NCBI GenBank assembly: GCA_002842045.1
Contig: PHBX01000006.1
Location: forward strand, 1-64,000
DNA: 64,000 nt
Direction: 5' to 3'
From: Chloroflexi bacterium HGW-Chloroflexi-3
Lineage (GTDB): Bacteria > Chloroflexota > Anaerolineae > Anaerolineales > Anaerolineaceae
The notes under the pieces are model-generated. The model saw only the letters and a list, made by a program, of their open reading frames with translations. It was not told the DNA's origin and did no database searches. The position numbers were made by a program, and so were the translations under genes. Positions 8,789 through 15,612 of the stretch are shown here, in pieces (position 1 is the first letter of the stretch; each line of letters begins with the position of its first letter).

Positions 8789-9966
8789 CGATAGTACTCT
8801 ATTCCATATTTTCTAAGTCCGTCCCAATTCATCATCTGGGATGGTTGTGAATCTGACCGAATTTCAACCATTCGGTCATTGCATGAAAAGCATGGGTCAA
8901 TTCCTGCCAACAACATGGGCATATCAGCCAATTTATGTCCAACTGCAACATCAGTGATTGTTCCCCAATTACATAAGCTGGGTGTGCGAACCTTGACTCT
9001 GTCTGGCATTTCCGTTCCATTGCTTTTAATATAGTAAAATAACTCCCCTCTGGGTGCCTCAACTCTCGAGATAACCTCACCCTCCGGTATCTTTCTTTTT
9101 ATGCGAGTGGTAATTTCTCCTGGTTGGATTTTCTCCAAAATTTCTCTGATTAATCGATAAGATTCATAGAGTTCTTTTAACCTAACGACAAATCTTGCCT
9201 CAAGATCACCGGTTTGATCAATGACCATTTTTACCGGGAATTCTTTATATCCAGAATAAGGAGCATTGACCCGTATATCTCTTTTTACACCAGAAGCGCG
9301 CGCTGTTGGGCCGACGGCTCCTAATAATTTTGCCCTGTCCTTGGAGAGGGTTCCAATTCCTCTTGTCCTTCCCAGAAATGTATCATCGGTTGTTACAACT
9401 TTCATATAATACTCTGTTCGTTCTTCCAAAAAATCCATATCTTTTTTGATTAAGTCGGATAATTTCTGGTCAACGTCAATTTTTACACCACCTAAAATAT
9501 TTACTGAGTAATGCACCCGACTGCCCGATAATGTTTCCAAAATATCCATTACTACTTCTCGATCACGCCAGGTATACATGAATAGAGTATCAAAACCGGC
9601 TTCGTGTGCAGCCACACCAAACCATAAAAGATGGCTATGAATTCGTTCTAATTCTGCTGCCAGCACACGAATTGCCTCTGCTCTTGGAGGAGCTTGAACA
9701 CCTGCCAGCTTTTCAACGCCCAGAACAAATGCCGTTGCATGCACGTGGGAACAAATTCCACAAACTCTTTCAAGTAAATACAAATCCTGAGTATAGTTAC
9801 GATTCTCGCAAGCTTTTTCAATTCCTCGATGAACAAATCCCAACCGAACTGCTGCATCTGTCACGATTTCACCATCTACTGTGAATTCAAAATTACCGGG
9901 TTCTTTAAGTGCTGGGTGTTGTGGTCCAATTGGAACAATGAATTTTTCCTTTTTTGCTTCAGTCAT
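8785..9966 (-). CDS. [NiFe] hydrogenase group 4 large subunit (HycE/NuoD-like)
   Basis: Catalytic subunit. Both nickel-binding motifs are intact: RVCGIC with Cys69 and Cys72, and DPCFSC with Cys359 and Cys362. In complex I NuoD these cysteines are lost, so this is a hydrogenase and not a quinone oxidoreductase subunit. A 28-residue tail follows DPCFSCNDR, beginning MVEIR much like HycE, the expected target of the HycI-like protease in the same operon. The ATG at 9966 with AGGAGC upstream is chosen; an in-frame extension to 10035 has no support. It overlaps the 30-kDa-like gene by eight bases. The fold belongs to the 49-kDa family, and 393 residues is short because it lacks the fused HycE N-terminal domain (encoded separately here). 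Confidence 0.95.
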   Translation of the reverse strand: MTEAKKEKFIVPIGPQHPALKEPGNFEFTVDGEIVTDAAVRLGFVHRGIEKACENRNYTQDLYLLERVCGICSHVHATAFVLGVEKLAGVQAPPRAEAIRVLAAELERIHSHLLWFGVAAHEAGFDTLFMYTWRDREVVMDILETLSGSRVHYSVNILGGVKIDVDQKLSDLIKKDMDFLEERTEYYMKVVTTDDTFLGRTRGIGTLSKDRAKLLGAVGPTARASGVKRDIRVNAPYSGYKEFPVKMVIDQTGDLEARFVVRLKELYESYRLIREILEKIQPGEITTRIKRKIPEGEVISRVEAPRGELFYYIKSNGTEMPDRVKVRTPSLCNWGTITDVAVGHKLADMPMLLAGIDPCFSCNDRMVEIRSDSQPSQMMNWDGLRKYGIEYYR

Positions 9967-10471
9967 TGGATTGCTCCTTTTTCGATGTTTCAAGATCCTG
10001 CAAATGGGTGAATGATTTTCGTAAAGGGTACACACCTTCAGGCCAGGAATCCGGTAATATCAATTTTTCTGTATTCGGTGTATTTAGTAAATCAAAGCCA
10101 AATAATTCTATAACTTCTCTTTCGTAAATTGTCGCAGAAGGAATAATGTCACAGATGGAATCGATTTGAGGTTTACTGTAAGGCACCTTCACCCTGATGG
10201 TTATGATATCTGCGTCATTGGCAAAGTGATACAAAGCTTCTAATTGTCCGGGTTGTATTTCAATATTGTCCTGATCATATACCGCAGGAATATCTAATCC
10301 AGTGATCGTGATCAGATAACCCCAATGATTTTCCACGAGACTCTGGACTGCTGGTTTTAAATTTTCTGTCGAAATCCAGATATCCAGGCGATTTTCGTCT
10401 GTTGTTCGAGATCTTTCAATCCATTTTTCCAGAATTACTTTTCCAGATTCTAAGAATTTAATTGTTTCCAT
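9959..10471 (-). CDS. NuoC-like (30 kDa) hydrogenase subunit
   Basis: Homolog of the complex I 30-kDa subunit, which in HycE is fused to the large subunit and here is separate. The signature ATIYEREVIELFGFDLLNTPN, followed by PEGVYPLRKSF, is the classic NuoC C-terminal motif. The ATG at 10471 with a GGAGA element upstream is preferred to 10486, giving 170 residues. It overlaps both neighbours by a few bases. It likely stabilises the contact between the NuoB-like and large subunits. Confidence 0.9.
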   Translation of the reverse strand: METIKFLESGKVILEKWIERSRTTDENRLDIWISTENLKPAVQSLVENHWGYLITITGLDIPAVYDQDNIEIQPGQLEALYHFANDADIITIRVKVPYSKPQIDSICDIIPSATIYEREVIELFGFDLLNTPNTEKLILPDSWPEGVYPLRKSFTHLQDLETSKKEQSND

Positions 10472-10994
10472 TACTTTTCTCCTCAATTATCAATTCTGGA
10501 ACGTCATTTGAGACAACGATCTTTGTTGGTTTTTTACCTTTTTTTAAACTATCCAATAATTGAACAACCCCAAATATTATTGCCTCCGGTCTGGGAGGGC
10601 AACCTGGAACGTACACATCAACTGGAATAACCTTGTTCAGGTCACCTATTACACTGTAACAACCGTCAAATACACCACCGGATAGAGCACAGGAACCAAC
10701 GGCTATTACATATTTTGGATCTGGCATTTGTTCGTATACGCGAATTAAACGATCCAGAGCCTGTAATGTAACTGGTCCTGTAGCAATCAATACATCAGCA
10801 TGGCGTGGGCTGCCCTGTAATTTAATTCCTAATCGTTCTACATCATAACGTGGGGTTAATGTGGCTAGAATTTCGATATCACATCCATTACATGAACCAC
10901 TATTAAAATGAATTGCCCAGGGAGAGTTGATCCTTGCCCAATTCTTAAGTTTATTTACGATTTGAGCATAAAAATTTTCCGAGTCAGTACTCAT
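10458..10994 (-). CDS. NuoB-like [4Fe-4S] small subunit of group 4 hydrogenase
   Basis: Small subunit carrying the cluster next to the NiFe site. Ligands visible are Cys35 and Cys38 (SGSCNGCDIE), Cys102 (VGSCALSGG) and Cys132 (VPGCPPRPEAI), the complete NuoB/HycG set. At 178 residues it has no signal peptide or second cluster domain, typical for group 4 and complex I rather than periplasmic uptake hydrogenases. It starts the soluble-arm block of the operon, 13 bases after the small membrane gene. Confidence 0.94.
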   Translation of the reverse strand: MSTDSENFYAQIVNKLKNWARINSPWAIHFNSGSCNGCDIEILATLTPRYDVERLGIKLQGSPRHADVLIATGPVTLQALDRLIRVYEQMPDPKYVIAVGSCALSGGVFDGCYSVIGDLNKVIPVDVYVPGCPPRPEAIIFGVVQLLDSLKKGKKPTKIVVSNDVPELIIEEKSNGNN

Positions 10995-11007
10995 TAAGCA
11001 TTCCTTT

Positions 11008-11319
11008 CTACCCTAACAATAAAGCAATCAGAGATACCATTAGGCCAAGTAAAAATGGTACGGATGAAAAAGTAAAAGTACCCGAACCAATAATTAACAT
11101 TCCGAGATGTAAAATCGCGAAGAAAAATGCAATCAGGAAAAATGGTCGGTACCCTGGTGCAGCTGGATTGGTTGATGCTTCTTCGCCACTTGCGTATATG
11201 GTCTCTTTAATTTTTGATTTTTTTGAAGTGCCAGCCATCCCCTTTCCAAATAACAATAAAGCAATGACAAAGGGCATATAGATCAAAAATGCAATGGGAG
11301 GTGTTAGAATAATTTCCAT
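11008..11319 (-). CDS. Small membrane subunit, NuoA-like
   Basis: About 103 residues from the ATG at 11319 (AAAGGAATAACG upstream) with three hydrophobic segments. The segment YASGEE followed by a long loop and a Phe-rich second helix recalls the YECGE loop and helix 2 of NuoA, but similarity is weak and the acidic helix residue is replaced by His (FAILHLGML). The gene lies between the NuoN-like antiporter and the NuoB-like subunit, where a NuoA or MbhI-like linker subunit is expected. Function is therefore inferred mostly from position. Confidence 0.6.
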   Translation of the reverse strand: MEIILTPPIAFLIYMPFVIALLLFGKGMAGTSKKSKIKETIYASGEEASTNPAAPGYRPFFLIAFFFAILHLGMLIIGSGTFTFSSVPFLLGLMVSLIALLLG

Positions 11320-11329
11320 CGTTATTCCT

Positions 11330-12847
11330 TTATTGACCAAAGAAAATAAATAAACTATATCCAGCAGGACCGGTTAACCAATACAAAATGGAGGGTACAA
11401 AACCCAAAACGACGACCGCAAGCGTTAATAACGCCATGGGAATATACATCCAGATAGAAACCGATTTACCCTCCATCACGATATCAGCTGGTTCCTTGCG
11501 ATACATCCGGTTTACCAGAGGTGCATAATATCCTAATGAGAGTACGCTCATCAATCCTGCGAAAATAACGACAATAATCATGATTGTGTTTTGAGTTTGT
11601 ACAACACCTGCCAATAATTGCCACTTGGACATAAATCCAGCCAGAGGTGGTAAACCGCTTAATGAAAGTAGCGCAACCGAAAATGCAAACGCTGTAAATG
11701 GATATTTTTTTGAAGCACCATTCAGGTCGTCCAATACCAGAGCTTTATGACTACCTTTTGAAATATGGAAGTTGTATAAAAATACACCTGCGGCTAAAAA
11801 TGCGAGACTTTTCATCAAACCATGCGTCATCAGATGGAAAATTGCACCAACACCAGCCAGGAGTCCATTCAAGGACATGAGCACGCCAAAACCTAAAAGC
11901 ATATATCCAACGTGACTCAAACTGGAGTAAGCCAGCATGCGTTTTACTTCCTTCTGTCGTAAAGCCAGCAGATTTCCAACAATCATATTTAATACGCCAA
12001 ATCCGATTAAAAGATAGCCCCATCGCCCATCACTTAAAGCAATCCCACCTAAAGCTCGTAATAAAGCAATCAATCCAACCTCAATAACTACACCGGAAAG
12101 CATCGCGCTGATTCCACTGGGTGCCTGAGAGTGCGCATCTGGTAACCAGGTGTGTAATGGCACCATGGCAATCTTTACACCAAAACCGATCACCAATAAC
12201 GCACCACCTACAATCAAAAAAGGTGAAGGAGCACTAATGGACATTCTCAGCATTTCAATGTTAAGTGTTCCTGTTTCAAGAAAAATAAGCGCAATGCCAA
12301 TAACCACCATCACGGATCCGGTCGCGCTTTGAATGAGATATTTGACGCCAGCCTCTAATGAAGCAGCTTGATCTTTATAAAATGCAACCAGAACAATCGA
12401 ACTGATTGTCATGACCTCAAACCATACCCATAAATTGAACAGATCTAAAGCACATCCTAACCCATTGATAGCGCCAATCATCATGACGAGCAGAGCGTAA
12501 AACTTTTCCTCTCCAGATTCTTTGCCCATATAAGCAAACGAATAGATTGTCACCAGAATTCCCAATACCAGAACCAGGAGAGATAACATCATACTGATCC
12601 CATCAAAACGGAACCAGACATCTCCAAAATTCTGGTAATGGGTTTGTCCGGTAGAAAAGACATACGTGATAACAAAATACAAGAACACTCCTGTGACCAG
12701 AAGTGACATTAATGCTAACCATCGTGCTGGGTTGGTTCTTTTTCCATTCTTAAGACTTCGAGAATATATTCTTCCAGTCAGATAAATAACTGCAGAAGAA
12801 ATCATCGGGACCATTAGTAACCAGGTAAATGCTGTATTCTCATCCAT
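11330..12847 (-). CDS. NuoN/MrpD-like proton (or Na+) antiporter subunit of hydrogenase
   Basis: Antiporter-like membrane protein of about 505 residues and roughly fourteen helices. It holds the family core with the helix-5 Glu (NLWVWFEVMT), lysines in VGYMLLGFG-flanking helices, and AMVPLHTWLPDAHSQAPSGISAMLSG, which is highly characteristic of NuoN/NuoM/MrpD. The ATG at 12847 follows the stop of the NuoL-like gene with GGAG just upstream; the alternative ATG at 12859 would overlap that gene. It is one of two antiporter modules in the operon, so the complex probably has two ion channels besides the NuoH interface. Confidence 0.92.
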   Translation of the reverse strand: MDENTAFTWLLMVPMISSAVIYLTGRIYSRSLKNGKRTNPARWLALMSLLVTGVFLYFVITYVFSTGQTHYQNFGDVWFRFDGISMMLSLLVLVLGILVTIYSFAYMGKESGEEKFYALLVMMIGAINGLGCALDLFNLWVWFEVMTISSIVLVAFYKDQAASLEAGVKYLIQSATGSVMVVIGIALIFLETGTLNIEMLRMSISAPSPFLIVGGALLVIGFGVKIAMVPLHTWLPDAHSQAPSGISAMLSGVVIEVGLIALLRALGGIALSDGRWGYLLIGFGVLNMIVGNLLALRQKEVKRMLAYSSLSHVGYMLLGFGVLMSLNGLLAGVGAIFHLMTHGLMKSLAFLAAGVFLYNFHISKGSHKALVLDDLNGASKKYPFTAFAFSVALLSLSGLPPLAGFMSKWQLLAGVVQTQNTIMIIVVIFAGLMSVLSLGYYAPLVNRMYRKEPADIVMEGKSVSIWMYIPMALLTLAVVVLGFVPSILYWLTGPAGYSLFIFFGQ

Positions 12848-12848
12848 G

Positions 12849-14606
12849 TTATGCTCCAATCATCAATACAGCAAATACGACAACCAGGGCTATCAAAATA
12901 AAGAAAACATTCCAATTTAGTTTCCCAGTTTGAGTAATTCTTAATCCCTCACCCAAACCCTGCGTCGAACCCACTATAAATTTATTAATTTTTTCGAACC
13001 CAAAACTCGCATCTGCTATTCCTGCAAGAGGTTTCAGTATCTGCCTAATGCCAGTTAAGGCTGCTCTGCCAAACCAGGCAATAATTCCAAGAGCAATAAT
13101 CGCCAGAGCGATCCAGGTTGCAGGGGCGTAAATAACATGATTGATGAGTTGACCTAAGTCAATTTCCTGGATGAAATGAACTGGAAGTGATGAGCTCATC
13201 ATCTTTGAAAATGGTCCGATTAATATCCAGGTGGAAAGGGCTCCGATCGCCAGAGGAGTTAAGGCAATTTTCATATTCCTTCCAACTTGATGAATATGCT
13301 TTTCCAGTTTCTTTTCATCATAAAAAACCATCCACACACTGCGGATTGTATACAGGGCTGTGAGACCAGCCACTATGAGCATAATCACGTAAATCCAGAT
13401 TGGATTCCCATGCTCTAAACCCGCTTCGAGGATTAATTCCTTACTCCAAAAACCGTTGAAAATCGGTATTCCAGCCAGGGCAAGCGATCCAATGATAAAT
13501 ACAGTTCTCACAAACGGTAATTCTTTCCCCAAGCCACCCATTTCCCGCATATCTCTGGTCCCAACAGAATGGATGACTGCGCCAGCAGCGAGGAATAATA
13601 ATGCTTTGAAGACACTGTGGCTGAAAAGGTGAAATTGCGAAGCTAGAATGCCTCCGGCACCTACCACGTAAACCATATACCCTAATTGGCTGACTGTCGA
13701 ATAAGCCAGGACACGTTTGAGATCATTCGCAACCAGAGCCATCAGCGCAGCCATGAGAGCAGATAACATGCCAACGATCATGACAGATATTGTCCATCCA
13801 GGGACATCTTTAAAAGCCGGATAAAACCGGGCCAACAGGTATACACCTGCATTCACCATCGTGGCTGCATGAATTAAAGCACTGATTGGTGAAGGTGCTT
13901 CCATTGCATCGGGAAGCCAGGTCTGGAATGGAAATTGTGCAGATTTTGCAGCAGCAGCTATCAACATCCCAAATGCCATGATCGCCAGGATATTGCTGGG
14001 GATAAACGAGAGATTTGAGATGAAGATGTTAATATCAAAGCTCCCAGTGTAGGCAAACAATAACGCTGCTGCCAGTAATAAACCCAATCCACCAACTTGA
14101 GTCATAATTAACGCTTTCATACCACCAGCAACCGCTTTTGGATCATCATTATAAAAAGAGATCAAAGCGTAAGAGCACAAAGCTGTTATTTCCCAAAAAA
14201 TGAACATCAACAATAGATTGCTGGTCAATACCAGACCAACCATTGCGCCGATAAAAAATAGTACAAACGAATAATATCTTCCTAATTGAGCTGAACCATG
14301 CATATAGTCAACAGAAAAGATTATAGCCAGAGCACCTATAACAGTTGCCACAATCGATAGAAATAGCCCTAATCCATCGGTGATAAAAGAAAAATCTCCA
14401 TAAGAACTGCCCATTGAGAAAGAGAGAACTGTCCCACTTTTATAAGCCCACAACATCGCAATGGAAGAAATAGCTGCAGTTATTGAAAAAACAACCGCAT
14501 AAAAATGTTGAATTTTTTCATGGCGATCGCCGATCAGCCAGATGACTGATGCCCCAATCCAGGGTACCAAAATTGTTATTAAGACCAAAGGTTCTATTTG
14601 CAACAT
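12849..14606 (-). CDS. NuoL/MrpA-like antiporter subunit of hydrogenase
   Basis: A 585-residue membrane protein of the NuoL/MrpA class. It has MLMFIFWEITALCSYALISFY (helix-5 Glu), KSAQFPFQTWLPDAMEAPSPISALIHAATMVNAGVYLLAR (the hallmark of NuoL) and the NDLKRVLAYSTVSQLGYM segment with the channel lysine. It ends in a few extra helices, shorter than the long lateral helix of complex I NuoL. It is expected to translocate H+ or Na+ when ferredoxin reduces protons. The gene follows the NuoK-like gene by four bases. Confidence 0.92.
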   Translation of the reverse strand: MLQIEPLVLITILVPWIGASVIWLIGDRHEKIQHFYAVVFSITAAISSIAMLWAYKSGTVLSFSMGSSYGDFSFITDGLGLFLSIVATVIGALAIIFSVDYMHGSAQLGRYYSFVLFFIGAMVGLVLTSNLLLMFIFWEITALCSYALISFYNDDPKAVAGGMKALIMTQVGGLGLLLAAALLFAYTGSFDINIFISNLSFIPSNILAIMAFGMLIAAAAKSAQFPFQTWLPDAMEAPSPISALIHAATMVNAGVYLLARFYPAFKDVPGWTISVMIVGMLSALMAALMALVANDLKRVLAYSTVSQLGYMVYVVGAGGILASQFHLFSHSVFKALLFLAAGAVIHSVGTRDMREMGGLGKELPFVRTVFIIGSLALAGIPIFNGFWSKELILEAGLEHGNPIWIYVIMLIVAGLTALYTIRSVWMVFYDEKKLEKHIHQVGRNMKIALTPLAIGALSTWILIGPFSKMMSSSLPVHFIQEIDLGQLINHVIYAPATWIALAIIALGIIAWFGRAALTGIRQILKPLAGIADASFGFEKINKFIVGSTQGLGEGLRITQTGKLNWNVFFILIALVVVFAVLMIGA

Positions 14607-14610
14607 CGTT

Positions 14611-14922
14611 TCACCGCTTCAACTTTGATATGTCTGCAATATCCAGAGTGCCGACATTTCTTTTCACCTGGACTGCTAACGCTAAACCAACCACGGCCAC
14701 AATTGTATCTGCGACGATCACTGTTAATGCCATGCTTTGACCAAGACTGGGCTGACCTTGACTCTGACCCACAAACACCAGGACCAGCATAGCGCCTTTG
14801 ACCATTATTTGTAAACCGACCAACAACCTTATTAAATTACGGGTTATGAGCAAACAATACAATCCGACGCCAAATAACCCAATTACAGCGATTAAAACAA
14901 TCATTGATGTACTGATATTCAT
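14611..14922 (-). CDS. NuoK/MnhC-like membrane subunit
   Basis: A 103-residue protein with three hydrophobic helices. The pattern GVGLYCLLITRNLIRLLVGLQIMVKGAMLVLV and MALTVIVADTIVAVVGLALAV matches NuoK/MrpC, in which helix 2 and 3 acidic residues help proton transfer. Here the second helix has Lys and the third has Asp. It overlaps the upstream gene by four bases and lies directly before the NuoL-like gene, as in Mrp and Mbh clusters. Confidence 0.88.
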   Translation of the reverse strand: MNISTSMIVLIAVIGLFGVGLYCLLITRNLIRLLVGLQIMVKGAMLVLVFVGQSQGQPSLGQSMALTVIVADTIVAVVGLALAVQVKRNVGTLDIADISKLKR

Positions 14923-15413
14923 TCTTGAACCTCCTTGTGAAGAATTCTGGTTTGATACTCGTCGGTCAAGAGTCGTAACATGCTGATGACGCCTGCAAAA
15001 ATCATCACAACCTGAAGATATAAATCGGCTTTTCTATTCTCCCAAACCAATTGTTGAAATCCTGCATCCTGATTTAAATTGATCGGAAAATCTAATAAAG
15101 GCAGCAATTGCCATCCAATAAGCAGAATTGCCATAACTGTAAAAATCCTTGCCAGCCATTTTGGAATAAAAGATAAATTTGGGATCGGCTCATCACCAGC
15201 AATATTAATGGCAAAAACAAAGAGTACTGTCACCAGTCCGGCACCAACACTCAACTCAATAACAGCAATTTGATAAGCACCGATTAAGTACATCATAATG
15301 GCCACCAGTGCACTGGTACCAGCCAGCCATATTGCAGAAACCAATAGTCTTTTATCACGGACAGCTTGATAAGCACAAAATAGAATCCCCACAAGGATGA
15401 TGAAATGCCACAT
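14919..15413 (-). CDS. MbhD/NuoJ-like (DUF4040) membrane subunit, first gene of the hydrogenase operon
   Basis: A 164-residue membrane protein with about five helices. The segment SAIWLAGTSALVAIMMYLIGAYQIAVIELSVGAGLVTVLFV resembles the DUF4040 module found in MrpA C termini and MbhD, with its conserved Glu in the IELSVGAG helix; it occupies the place of NuoJ. AGGAGG stands just upstream of the ATG (complement of about 15420-15426). It opens an eleven-gene operon running to 6943, driven by the Crp/Fnr-type promoter at 15457-15500. Confidence 0.78.
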   Translation of the reverse strand: MWHFIILVGILFCAYQAVRDKRLLVSAIWLAGTSALVAIMMYLIGAYQIAVIELSVGAGLVTVLFVFAINIAGDEPIPNLSFIPKWLARIFTVMAILLIGWQLLPLLDFPINLNQDAGFQQLVWENRKADLYLQVVMIFAGVISMLRLLTDEYQTRILHKEVQE

Positions 15414-15456
15414 AGAGTTCCTCCTTAATTGATCTGGGGTTTGAAAAACCTTATTG

Positions 15457-15500
15457 TTTATACTTCAGAAAAGACAATTTGTCATGTGAAAATTATCACA
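15457..15500 (-). promoter_or_regulatory. Hydrogenase operon promoter with Crp/Fnr-family class II site
   Basis: Read on the minus strand: a perfect TGTGA-N6-TCACA palindrome (15500-15485), then a -35 box ATGACA (15485-15480), a 17-base spacer, and TATAAA (15462-15457). The palindrome is centred about 42 bases before the expected start, which is where class II activators of the Crp/Fnr family bind. A 35-40 base leader with AGGAGG follows. The regulator is not in the window. Confidence 0.72.
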
Positions 15501-15552
15501 ATTTTTCTAATTTTTAAGAACTTTTCTTTATATTAATCTTACCAATTGTTAG

Positions 15553-15590
15553 CAAAAAAAAACAGAAGAACCTTGATTGTCTTCTGTTTT
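15553..15590 (-). terminator. Terminator of the molybdenum hydroxylase operon
   Basis: AACAGAAGA (15561-15569) pairs with TCTTCTGTT (15580-15588). On the minus strand the hairpin is followed by a T run (complement of 15553-15560), just downstream of the hydroxylase stop. Confidence 0.85.
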
Positions 15591-15612
15591 TAAAAATTAA
15601 TTTTAAGAATTC

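Noticed and set aside
7409..15413. Reading the operon as respiratory complex I (nuo)
   Set aside because: The large subunit keeps both Cys pairs for nickel, a maturation protease is present, and NuoE/F/G are absent.
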